Positions 1 through 7,290 of a DNA stretch of 19,001 nt are shown one piece after another. Both the position numbers and the translations under genes were made by a program. Source of the stretch: VRUE01 sp035605155 (lineage in GTDB: Bacteria; Actinomycetota; Thermoleophilia; Solirubrobacterales; 70-9); the NCBI GenBank assembly GCA_035605155.1, contig DATNHC010000013.1, positions 1-19,001 on the forward strand, written 5' to 3'. The notes beneath the pieces are model-generated. The model was not told where the DNA came from. It was given only the letters and a program-made list of their open reading frames with translations, and searched no databases. Position 1 is the stretch's first letter; each line of letters opens with the position of its first letter.

Positions 1-706
1 CCACCGAGGTGGCGAGATTGAGGCTGGAGACCCCCTCCCGCATCGGGATCCCGACGCGCGCGTCGGCACGCTCCAGGAGCGCGTCGCCCAGGCCGTGGCG
101 CTCGGTGCCGAAGGCGAGGATCGCCCGCGGCGAGATCGAGCCCAGGTCGGTCGTCTCCCCCTCCGGGTCGATCGCAACCAGAGGTCGGTCTCCCCGCGGC
201 AGCTGCTCGATCCGGGCAACCGGCAGGGCGAAGTGCAGGCCGGCGGCGCCGCGCAACGCCTCGGGGTGCCAGGGATCGTTCTCTCCGGTGGTGAGCACCG
301 CGGCGGCATCCGCCGCGGCCGCAACCCGCACGCAGGCACCCATGTTGCCCATCGTGCGCGGCTCCTCGAGCAAGACGATAGGCGCCGGCCGCTCGCTCTC
401 CAACGTCGCCGCGATATCCAGCGGTGGACGGCGGGCGATCGCCACGACGCCGGTGCGCGGCGCGTAGGGAACCAGACGGGCGAGCAACTCGGCGTCTACC
501 GGAGTGACCCGCTCGGCCAGCGAGCCGGCTACGTCGGGAGCGAGCTCGGTTGCCAAACGGGCGAGATCGGCGGGATCGGCCGCGACCGCCTCGAGCACCT
601 CGGCATCGAAGCGCAGCGCGTGCTTGAGCGCATGGAAGCCCTCGAGCACGGCAAGCTCGCGGTCGCGGCGGGCGGCACGGTAACGCTGCACCAGGGCATC
701 GCTCAC
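1..706 (-). CDS. SpoU/TrmH-family RNA 2'-O-methyltransferase (3' end cut by window edge)
   Basis: Probably transfers a methyl group from S-adenosylmethionine to a ribose 2'-OH of tRNA or rRNA, as SPOUT enzymes do. About 235 residues are visible and the C-terminal end lies outside the window. All three SpoU signatures are readable: motif 1 around residues 117-127 (RTMGNMGACVR, with the conserved Asn and Arg), motif 2 around 197-210 (LAFGTERHGLG) and motif 3 from about 218 (VGIPMREGVSSLNLATS), which builds the knotted SAM site. The first ~100 residues are a variable N-terminal part that may help bind RNA. I chose the GTG at 706-704. The tandem ATGs at 717 and 714 run into a stop in their own frame. 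The gene starts 19 bases after the stop of the FAD oxidoreductase gene, so it is probably its operon partner. The substrate nucleotide cannot be read from sequence. Confidence 0.9.
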   Translation of the reverse strand, partial: MSDALVQRYRAARRDRELAVLEGFHALKHALRFDAEVLEAVAADPADLARLATELAPDVAGSLAERVTPVDAELLARLVPYAPRTGVVAIARRPPLDIAATLESERPAPIVLLEEPRTMGNMGACVRVAAAADAAAVLTTGENDPWHPEALRGAAGLHFALPVARIEQLPRGDRPLVAIDPEGETTDLGSISPRAILAFGTERHGLGDALLERADARVGIPMREGVSSLNLATSV

Positions 707-725
707 CGCCCCATCATGAACCGAT

Positions 726-1925
726 TCAGGATTTCGAAGGCGGCCGATTTGCGCCGGCTTCGCCTCGGCCCGCCTCGCCGGAAACCGAGTCCACGTACGG
801 CGTCAGGTACCGGGCGACCACCTTGCTGCTGCCCAAGCCGCCGGGCGGCCGCTCGCCGAGCCCCGACTCGTCGCGACCGCTTCCCGCCAGCCTGCCGTAG
901 AGATAGCGGGCCTCTCCCCCGGTCCAGAACACGGCGCGTAGGACCGGGTCGAAGGGCCGTGGCTCCAGGTCGGCGCCCGCCGCGGCGACGATCGCTTCCG
1001 CCGCGGCATCGGCCTGCTGAGCGGCGATGCCCCCCTGCTTCACCGGGAACGAGCTCGCGTCGCCGGCGGCGTAGACGCGGTCAAGGCCGATCACCCGACA
1101 GTGCTCGTCGATCGGGATGAAGCCGTTGCGGTCATGGGGGACGCCGTCGACCTTCCTGCCTTCCAGGCGCGGCAGGGCGATCACCGCGTCTGCGGCGACA
1201 GCCTCCCCGGAGGAGACTCGGAGGCGGCCATCGTCGAACTCGATCGGCTCGGCGCCGCAGATCACCTCAATGCCCCGCTCCGCCAGCAGGGCGCTTGTCT
1301 GCTCGGCGGCTCGGCGGCCGAAAACCTCGAGCGGAGCATCCTCGGGTGTGACGATGGTGATCTGCGTCTGACCATCCACGCTGCGACCGCGCTCGGTCAG
1401 GGCGAGTAGCGCCAACTCGTAGAGCGGCAAGGCCCAGCCGCGCTCCCGCGGCATGGTGAAGACGATGCGCCCCAGACGACCCTGCCGCAGGTCGGCGATC
1501 ACCTTGCCGACCTCGCCTTCCTCGGAGGCGCCCCGGAGGGTGATGGCGCCTGGCACCGCAGCGAGCTTCTCCGCACCCGGCACGACGATCAAGTGGTCGT
1601 AGGGAACCTGCTGATCGTCATGCGTAACGACGAACCGGCGCTGGGGATCGACGGCCGCAATTCGTGCCAGGTGAAACGACGCCCGACAGTGCTCAGCGAG
1701 GCTCTGCAGGTCGTAGTGGAAGGCCTGAGCCGCACCGTAGGGCTCGCCGACGGCGAAGGGCCAGAAGACGAACTCGGGGCGCGCGTCGTAGAGGTGCACG
1801 TCGACCCGACCACGCCCCAGGTCGCGCAACGCCAGAGCAGCCTCGGCGCCGGCGATCCCGGTGCCGGCGATCACCACCCTTTGCGCCTCGCCGCTCATCG
1901 ACCCGTACTCGACCTCGTGTCCCAC
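726..1925 (-). CDS. FAD-dependent pyridine nucleotide-disulfide oxidoreductase, NDH-2/sulfide:quinone reductase-like
   Basis: A 399-residue flavoprotein of the two-dinucleotide-binding-domain fold. The N-terminal FAD-binding stretch VVIAGTGIAGAEAA lies at residues 17-30, and the second FAD motif VYAAGDA at 284-290. Its general plan (the YDHLIVVPGA segment, the late GGIAAQQAD helix, the C-terminal Trp/Tyr-rich part) resembles sulfide:quinone oxidoreductases and type II NADH dehydrogenases. The conserved Cys of SQR or flavocytochrome c in the middle segment (about residues 155-172) is not there: the sequence is TMPRERGWALPLYE. A sulfide-oxidising role is therefore doubtful. The GTG start at 1925 is preceded by GGAGG at a spacing of 7 bases, better than the ATG at 1898 (residue 10). 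The C-terminal ~30 residues are low complexity. It follows the erythromycin-esterase-like gene by 51 bases on the same strand. Electron donor and acceptor are unknown. Confidence 0.85.
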   Translation of the reverse strand: MGHEVEYGSMSGEAQRVVIAGTGIAGAEAALALRDLGRGRVDVHLYDARPEFVFWPFAVGEPYGAAQAFHYDLQSLAEHCRASFHLARIAAVDPQRRFVVTHDDQQVPYDHLIVVPGAEKLAAVPGAITLRGASEEGEVGKVIADLRQGRLGRIVFTMPRERGWALPLYELALLALTERGRSVDGQTQITIVTPEDAPLEVFGRRAAEQTSALLAERGIEVICGAEPIEFDDGRLRVSSGEAVAADAVIALPRLEGRKVDGVPHDRNGFIPIDEHCRVIGLDRVYAAGDASSFPVKQGGIAAQQADAAAEAIVAAAGADLEPRPFDPVLRAVFWTGGEARYLYGRLAGSGRDESGLGERPPGGLGSSKVVARYLTPYVDSVSGEAGRGEAGANRPPSKS

Positions 1926-1976
1926 ATCCGGCCCTCCATCGCAGGAGCCATTCGATCAGGTACGAGTTTGCCGTAA

Positions 1977-3278
1977 TCAGAAACCAGAGGGGTATGTTTC
2001 CGGCGGATCCTCGGAATCCCAGCTGCCAGTGCGCTCCAGTGGCTCGACCGCCCGGCTCTCGTCGACGTGGACCACCGCGTCGAATTGGCCGCTCAAGCTG
2101 GCTTCGAAGTAATGGCTGTCCCGCTCGGTCTCGGGCTGGTAGACAACCCCGATCGCGCGCTCCGGGCGAGGCTCGCTCAGCTCGGAGCCGTTCCCGTCGC
2201 GAAGGTCGAGGAAGAAGCGTGGAAGCCCGAATTCGTGCAGGCGTGCTTCGTGGCTTTCCGCAACGGCCTCGGGCAGCTCCTTGCGCTTCGGCGGCGCATC
2301 CCAGGCCGAGCTGGCGGTAACCGTGCCGGAGTGGGTGGTGAAGCCGACCAAGACCGCGTCCTGGCCCCACTCTTCGCGCGCCAGCTGCCCCATGCTGACC
2401 TCGCCGCGCTCACTCAGCTCAGTCATCCTCGCATCCCCCACATGCATGTTGTGCGCCCAGACCACGACCTTGGCAGGCCTTCCGCTGCTTGCGAGGTGCG
2501 AAACCAGCCGGCTGAGCGTGTCCGCCATGTGACGGTCGCGGATGCTCGGCGACTCGCTGTTCGGGCTGAACATCGAGCTGTAGTAACGCTCGGCTTCGAT
2601 CACCAGACGCGCGTTCTGCTCGGCATAGAACTGGTCCACTTCGGCCGCCGTTCCGTCGCGACGCAGGTAGGAGTCGGCGTTCGTGTGCAGCTGCATGAGC
2701 TGCGTGATCAGGCTGCGCCGAGCCACCTCGTCGATCCCCTCCAGCGGCGCGTGGTCGTAGACCCGCACCCCATCGAAATGCCCGAAGCACGCATAGCGCT
2801 CCCGCGCTTCCTCGGCTGCCGCTGGGTCGAGGAGATCCAGGTAGCCGATCACGTCGGCGATCGAGGAGTAGAGGCTGTAGAGGTCGAGCCCGTAGAAGCT
2901 GATCCAGCCGGACCCGCGGCGGCGGTCGTTGTAGGCGCGCAGCCAGCCGACGACGTCCAGCATGGCGCTGTTGCGCCACATCCAGCTGGGGAAGTGCCGG
3001 AACCCCCCGAGGGCTTCCTGGGCGGTCTCGTCCTCGAGCGCGCCGTGCAGGTAGCGGTTGACCCGGTAGGTGGGCGGCCAGTCGGCCTGGATCGCAACCG
3101 CGGCGAACCCTTTGTCCTCGATCAGGCGGCGGGTGATGAGAGCCCGTTCGCGGTAGAACTCGAACGTGCCGTGAGAAGCCTCGCCGAGCAGCACGACGCG
3201 GGCGTTGCCGATAAGGTCGACGAGCTCGTCGTAGTCGCCTTCGGACCCGGTCAGGGGCTTCGGATCAGGCGGGGTCAT
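1977..3278 (-). CDS. Erythromycin esterase family hydrolase
   Basis: A 433-residue member of the erythromycin-esterase (EreA/EreB and succinoglycan-biosynthesis-like) family, full length for the group. Visible family residues are LGEASHGTFEFYRER at 31-45 (Glu33, His36, Arg45) and VVVWAHNMHVG at 271-281 (His276, His279), which match in order and spacing the catalytic cleft residues known from EreB. The usual acidic residue in the FxAIExDW stretch is Gln64 here (AVAIQADWP). Most family members in environmental bacteria are not known to open macrolides, so resistance should not be assumed. The start ATG at 3278 lies inside the end of the phosphoribosyltransferase gene, overlapping it by 14 bases, with GGAGG four bases upstream, so translation is probably coupled. 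No signal peptide is seen, so it is likely cytoplasmic. Confidence 0.9.
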   Translation of the reverse strand: MTPPDPKPLTGSEGDYDELVDLIGNARVVLLGEASHGTFEFYRERALITRRLIEDKGFAAVAIQADWPPTYRVNRYLHGALEDETAQEALGGFRHFPSWMWRNSAMLDVVGWLRAYNDRRRGSGWISFYGLDLYSLYSSIADVIGYLDLLDPAAAEEARERYACFGHFDGVRVYDHAPLEGIDEVARRSLITQLMQLHTNADSYLRRDGTAAEVDQFYAEQNARLVIEAERYYSSMFSPNSESPSIRDRHMADTLSRLVSHLASSGRPAKVVVWAHNMHVGDARMTELSERGEVSMGQLAREEWGQDAVLVGFTTHSGTVTASSAWDAPPKRKELPEAVAESHEARLHEFGLPRFFLDLRDGNGSELSEPRPERAIGVVYQPETERDSHYFEASLSGQFDAVVHVDESRAVEPLERTGSWDSEDPPETYPSGF

Positions 3279-3942
3279 CGGCCTCCGCTCTCCTCAGCGC
3301 ACCGACCACCTCGGCATCCGTCACCTGGGTGAAATCGGTGTACCACTGCCCCACTCCGTATAGCAGCTGTGGCTCGATCAGGCATACCACCTCGTCGGCC
3401 TCGCCCCGCAGGTGCTCGACCGACTCAGGCGCCCCGACCGGCACCGCGAGGATCAACCGCGATGGCCGCTGGCGGCGCGCAGCGCGCAGGGCGGCGGTGT
3501 CGGTGATGCCGGTGGCGACCCCGTCGTCGACGACTATCACGGTGCGGCCGGAGAGCGCCAGGGACCGCCGACCGCCGCGGTAGGCGGCCACCCGCCGGCT
3601 CAACTCGCGCGTCTCGCGGTCGACGATCGAGTCCAGCGTCGCATGATCGACACCGAGCGCCTCCAAGGCGACGCGATCGAGCACGCGCGTGCCGTCCTCG
3701 GCGATCGCACCGATCCCGTACTCGGGGTTGTGCGGGGCGCCGAGCTTGCGCACGGTGAGGACCTCCAGCGGAGCGTCGAGCGCCGCCGCGACCTCCGCGG
3801 CCACCGGCACGCCGCCCCGGGGCAGGCCGACGACGATTGGATCGTCGGGCGCCGGCTGCAACAGCTGGGCGGCGAGCTGCCGGCCGGCATCGCGACGATC
3901 GGCAAAGGCCGCGAGACTTGGGCCTTCCTCCTCTGAGGACAT
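3265..3942 (-). CDS. Phosphoribosyltransferase-domain protein
   Basis: A 225-residue type I phosphoribosyltransferase fold. The PRPP-binding signature VIVVDDGVATGIT sits at residues 135-147, with the two Asp residues that hold the ribose hydroxyls. An earlier VVGLPRGGVPVA loop (37-48) and the C-terminal QWYTDFTQVTDAEV (199-212) are typical of a stand-alone subfamily often found beside erythromycin-esterase-like hydrolases. The acceptor base is not known for this subfamily, and it need not be a salvage enzyme. The ATG at 3942 follows the stop of the glycosyltransferase gene by three bases, and the 3' end overlaps the esterase gene, so it is the middle member of a coupled trio. No strong Shine-Dalgarno sequence precedes it, consistent with translational coupling. 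Confidence 0.88.
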   Translation of the reverse strand: MSSEEEGPSLAAFADRRDAGRQLAAQLLQPAPDDPIVVGLPRGGVPVAAEVAAALDAPLEVLTVRKLGAPHNPEYGIGAIAEDGTRVLDRVALEALGVDHATLDSIVDRETRELSRRVAAYRGGRRSLALSGRTVIVVDDGVATGITDTAALRAARRQRPSRLILAVPVGAPESVEHLRGEADEVVCLIEPQLLYGVGQWYTDFTQVTDAEVVGALRRAEADDPA

Positions 3943-3945
3943 CGT

Positions 3946-5397
3946 CTATCGATTCCCCGGAATGCCCGTTTCGAACTCGCGATCGTCGAGCAGGCTGGAG
4001 AGGAGGTCGACGTATTCCGTCAGCCTGCCGATCGCGAGAAAGCGCTCCTTGACCCTGTGGCGAGCACGTTCGCCAAGGCGATGGGCACGAGCTGGATCGG
4101 CAAGCAGGTCGTCGATTGCCGCGGCAAAGCCCCTTAGGTCACGCGGGTCGTCGATCAGCACGCCGCTCTCGCCATCGACGATCTGGTTCTGGATGCCGCC
4201 GAGGCGGCTGGCGAGGACCGGCTTGGCCTTCCACATCGCCTCGGCCACTGTCAGCCCAAATCCCTCCGCGAGGCTCTTCTGGATAATCACCTCGGCGCGG
4301 CGCTGGACCGCGTTGACCATCGCCGCGTTTTCGTCGAGATCGTCCATCGGCAGGCTGACCAGATGGGTGCGACGGCGCTTTGCTTCTGGTAGACGGCGCC
4401 AGCGATCGGCGACCTCGCGATAGACGGCAGCGCCCTCGGGATCGTCGGCGACAGCGGAGCTCGCCGGGCCGACCAGCGCCAGATGGACCCGAGGGTCCTC
4501 GACGTGCTCGGCGAAGCAGTCGAGCAGGCCGAGTGGGTCCTTGAGACGGTCCCAGCGCGAAACCTGGGTCACCAACTTCGCCTCCGCCGGCAGCGGCGCC
4601 TCCTGCAACAGCTCGGCGCGCCGCTCTATCCGTCCAGAGGTCCCGTCGCTACGGGTGAAGCTTGGCGCAAGGCGGGAGGCACTGACCCCCAACCCGATCT
4701 CATCCACGATCGCCTCCACTGTGGCCGGATCGAGGTCCTGGTTCTTCGGTGAGAAGGCATCGATCGCGGGGGGCATCAACCAGGCCTTGGCGCGATCCAG
4801 CCCCGGCCAGACGTACTCGCTGCGCGAGAAGACGTAGGCGTCTGCGGCTTCGACGTACGGGCAGAGGAAATCCCAGGCGCCGCGCGCCAGCTCCCCGGGA
4901 CGGTCGATACCGATGTGGCAGCGCCAGATGACCTCGGCCCCGATCTTCTGCATGGCCGGGACCAGGCCAGCCGTCTGCGGATCGTGCAGGTAGACGATGT
5001 CCTCGCTGCGGATCAGCCTGGCCAGCTGGCTTGCACGCGACCGCAGCACGCGCTCGTACTGGGCACGCTGCTCCTCGCCCAGCGGGCCGCCGTCACCCGA
5101 ATCCTCGTGGAGATGGTTGTGCAGCCGCTTGGTCAGAACGAAGAACTGCGGCTCACCGTGCACGACAACCCAGCGCGTATCGACACCGACACCACGCGCG
5201 TAGGGCAGCAACGAGTAGAGGATCTCGGCCACGCCGCCGCCGCGTGCGGTCGAGTTGACGTGCCAGATCGTCCGCCCCGCGAACTTCTCACGGGCGCGAT
5301 CCGCAACCTCCTCGAAGCGCGGGTACTCCTCGCCGAGCAGGTCCCGATAGCGGTCGAGCGGCTGGGGCGGAATCTCCACGAGCTCGAGTTGCGTCAC
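3946..5397 (-). CDS. treT: GT4-family glycosyltransferase, trehalose synthase (TreT)-like
   Basis: A 483-residue GT-B retaining glycosyltransferase. Early residues IWHVNSTARGGGVAEIL (44-60) match the glycine-rich nucleotide-sugar loop typical of TreT, the trehalose glycosyltransferring synthase that condenses NDP-glucose and glucose. The C-terminal half has VTQVSRWDRLKDP (276-288) and the E-x7-E motif at Glu378-Glu386 (EGFGLTVAE), followed by the SRLGGIQNQI segment. The family assignment is firm; trehalose as the product is inferred from motif likeness. GTG at 5397 is the first start in frame that fits. The Shine-Dalgarno sequence is weak, and the start faces the PhoD gene across 87 bases. 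It leads an apparent five-gene minus-strand operon with the phosphoribosyltransferase three bases behind. Trehalose made here would serve osmotic or desiccation protection. Confidence 0.85.
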   Translation of the reverse strand: MTQLELVEIPPQPLDRYRDLLGEEYPRFEEVADRAREKFAGRTIWHVNSTARGGGVAEILYSLLPYARGVGVDTRWVVVHGEPQFFVLTKRLHNHLHEDSGDGGPLGEEQRAQYERVLRSRASQLARLIRSEDIVYLHDPQTAGLVPAMQKIGAEVIWRCHIGIDRPGELARGAWDFLCPYVEAADAYVFSRSEYVWPGLDRAKAWLMPPAIDAFSPKNQDLDPATVEAIVDEIGLGVSASRLAPSFTRSDGTSGRIERRAELLQEAPLPAEAKLVTQVSRWDRLKDPLGLLDCFAEHVEDPRVHLALVGPASSAVADDPEGAAVYREVADRWRRLPEAKRRRTHLVSLPMDDLDENAAMVNAVQRRAEVIIQKSLAEGFGLTVAEAMWKAKPVLASRLGGIQNQIVDGESGVLIDDPRDLRGFAAAIDDLLADPARAHRLGERARHRVKERFLAIGRLTEYVDLLSSLLDDREFETGIPGNR

Positions 5398-5484
5398 GCG
5401 ACCAGGGTCTCATCCCTTCGGCGCGCTGTGAAGCGGAGCGCTGCGCAGAGGATGAACGGAGGCGCTTCTGGGTAGGGGAGATCC
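5398..5484. promoter_or_regulatory. Divergent intergenic region between the glycosyltransferase operon and the PhoD gene
   Basis: This 87-base gap must hold the start signals for two divergent units. A Shine-Dalgarno sequence (GGGGAG, about 5473-5480) precedes the ATG at 5485 on the plus strand. I see no convincing -35/-10 pair in either direction. The span is GC-rich with short GCGC/AGCGCT repeats that could form weak hairpins. Confidence 0.4.
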
Positions 5485-7128
5485 ATGCCGGACCTCGTTT
5501 TGGGCCCACTGCTGCGCTACGTCTCGGAAACCGAGGCGACCGTCTGGGTGGAGACGAGCGAGGCCTGCGAGGTCGAGGTGCTCGGCCATCGCGAGCCGAC
5601 CTTCGGTGTCTGTGGGCGCCACTACGCCCTGGTGCGGATCGAGGGGCTCGAGCCGGGCGGCTTCTACGAGTACGAGGTAACGCTCGACGGCGAGCGCGTC
5701 TGGCCGCTGTCGGACCGCGACCTACCACCAAGCGCTATCCGCACCTTCTCCCCGCGCCAGCCGGTGGACATCTGCTTCGGCTCCTGCCGCGTCGCGGTCC
5801 CTCACGAGAAGCCTTACACGCTGACCAAAGACGAACACCCCGACGGTCATGAGCTCGACGCCCTGCACGTGCTGGCGACTCAGATGGCTCGCCAGGATCG
5901 CGACAAGTGGCCGGAGCTGCTCTTCCTGCTCGGCGACCAGGTCTACGTCGACGAGGGCTCGCCGCGGGCGCGCGAGAAGATCCGCGCCAAGCGCGACATC
6001 AGCATGCCCCCGGGCGAAGACGTGCTCGACTTCGAGGAGTACGTCTGGCTCTACGAAGAGTCCTGGAGCGACCCGATCGTTCGCTGGCTCTTCTCCACCG
6101 TCTCGATCTCGATGTCCTGGGACGACCACGACATGAGTGACGACTGGAACATCTCGCGCTCCTGGCACGAGGAGATGGAGCGCAAGGAGTGGTGGCACGA
6201 GCGCGCCGTCGACGGCATCGCCAGCTACTGGATCTACCAGCACCTCGGCAATCTCTCACCGCGCGAGCTGGACGACAACGAGGTCTACGCCAAAGTGAGG
6301 GGGAACCCCGACGCGACCGATGTACTGCGCAATTGGGCCAGGGAAATAGACGCGACCGCGGCCGGAACACGCTGGAGCTTCTGCCGCGACGTCGACGGCG
6401 TGCGGGCGATCTTCATGGACTCGCGCGCCGCACGGGTGCTCACCGAGGAGCGGCGCTCGATGTTCGACGACCGCGTTTGGGACTGGATCGTCGACCATGC
6501 CACAGGCGAGTTCGACCACCTGCTGCTGGCGACGACGGTCCCCTACCTGCTCTCCCCCACCTTCCACCACCTCGAGGCTTGGAACGAGCGGCTCGGCGAT
6601 GGCGCCTGGGGCGGGCCGCTCGCGCACGCCAGCGAGAAGCTCCGCCGCGCCCTCGACTTCGACCATTGGGCTGCCTTCCAGTTCTCCTTCCAGCGGGTGC
6701 GCCGACTGCTCGAAGAGGTCGGCTCCGGCAAGCGCGGCAAGCCGCCAGCCTCGATCGTGCTCCTCTCCGGTGACGTCCACCACGCCTATCTCTGCGAGGT
6801 CGCCTTCAACCGCGATGCCGAAATGCAGAGCGCGGTGTACCAGGCGGTCTGCTCCCCGTACCGCAACCCGCTCGACGCACGGGAGCGCAAGGTCATACGC
6901 GCCGGCTTCAGCCGCCCGGCCGAGCTGCTCGCACGTGGCCTTGCTCAGCTCTCCGGCGCCCCCGACCCCGGCATCCGCTGGCGCCTGCTCGAGGGCCCCT
7001 ACTTCGACAACCAGGTCGGCACCCTGCGCCTCGACGGCCGCAAGGCGATCGCCCGTCTCGACAAGACGGTCGCCGACGACGACGAAGAGCAGGCGCTGGA
7101 GAAGACCTTCGAGCGTCGCATCGCCTGA
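5485..7128 (+). CDS. PhoD-like metallophosphatase (alkaline phosphatase D family)
   Basis: A 547-residue PhoD-type metallophosphoesterase hydrolysing phosphate mono- or diesters. An N-terminal beta-sandwich domain (about 1-90, with RIEGLEPGGFYEYEV, typical of the fibronectin-like domain of PhoD) precedes the catalytic core. Metal-binding motifs are FGSCR (98-102), LLGDQVYVDE (148-157), SWDDHDMSDDW (211-221) and LLSGDVHHAY (about 426-435). Classical PhoD enzymes are exported by the Tat system, but no twin-arginine signal peptide is visible and the protein starts directly with the sandwich domain. It is therefore probably cytoplasmic, as in the cytosolic PhoD-like group of actinobacteria. The ATG at 5485 has GGGGAG seven bases upstream. 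A hairpin overlapping its stop may end the transcript. Substrate unknown. Confidence 0.92.
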   Translation: MPDLVLGPLLRYVSETEATVWVETSEACEVEVLGHREPTFGVCGRHYALVRIEGLEPGGFYEYEVTLDGERVWPLSDRDLPPSAIRTFSPRQPVDICFGSCRVAVPHEKPYTLTKDEHPDGHELDALHVLATQMARQDRDKWPELLFLLGDQVYVDEGSPRAREKIRAKRDISMPPGEDVLDFEEYVWLYEESWSDPIVRWLFSTVSISMSWDDHDMSDDWNISRSWHEEMERKEWWHERAVDGIASYWIYQHLGNLSPRELDDNEVYAKVRGNPDATDVLRNWAREIDATAAGTRWSFCRDVDGVRAIFMDSRAARVLTEERRSMFDDRVWDWIVDHATGEFDHLLLATTVPYLLSPTFHHLEAWNERLGDGAWGGPLAHASEKLRRALDFDHWAAFQFSFQRVRRLLEEVGSGKRGKPPASIVLLSGDVHHAYLCEVAFNRDAEMQSAVYQAVCSPYRNPLDARERKVIRAGFSRPAELLARGLAQLSGAPDPGIRWRLLEGPYFDNQVGTLRLDGRKAIARLDKTVADDDEEQALEKTFERRIA

Positions 7129-7172
7129 GCTCACGCCTGCGACCTCGACCACACCGGCGCGTGGTCAGCTCA
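7126..7172. terminator. Candidate bidirectional terminator hairpin between convergent genes
   Basis: TGAGCT (7126-7131) pairs with AGCTCA (7167-7172), and nested inside GACCAC (7147-7152) pairs with GTGGTC (7161-7166) around an 8-base loop. The outer arms contain the stop codons of the plus-strand PhoD gene and of the minus-strand 39-residue gene. There is no T-tract on either side, so it may act only as a weak or factor-assisted terminator. Confidence 0.4.
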
Positions 7173-7289
7173 GTGCTCGTCGCGGGTCCGGTTACGCAGG
7201 GCGTGGATCAGCAGCACGGCAGAGACGACGAGCACCGGCGCGAACGCCGGCAACGCGACGACCAGGCTGTGGTGGGCGAGGGGGAGCAC
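7170..7289 (-). CDS. 39-residue single-span membrane protein, hypothetical
   Basis: A short frame starting with GTG at 7289, one base after the TGA of the large membrane protein gene, encoding 39 residues. Roughly residues 8-30 form one hydrophobic helix (LVVALPAFAPVLVVSAVLLI), followed by a charged tail (HALRNRTRDEH). The polarity suggests an outside N-terminus and a cytoplasmic Arg-rich end. The near-zero gap to the 612-residue protein implies translational coupling and perhaps a small subunit or stabiliser of it. A longer version of the same frame, starting upstream inside the neighbour, would add an unconvincing Pro/Arg-rich stretch, so I prefer the short form. No family is recognised. 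Confidence 0.6.
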   Translation of the reverse strand: MLPLAHHSLVVALPAFAPVLVVSAVLLIHALRNRTRDEH

Positions 7290-7290
7290 G

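Noticed and set aside
2067..3332. Long plus-strand open frame opposite the erythromycin-esterase-like gene
   Set aside because: It is Val/Ala/Arg-rich with no motif, and mirrors the codon bias of the minus-strand gene, which has clear catalytic motifs.
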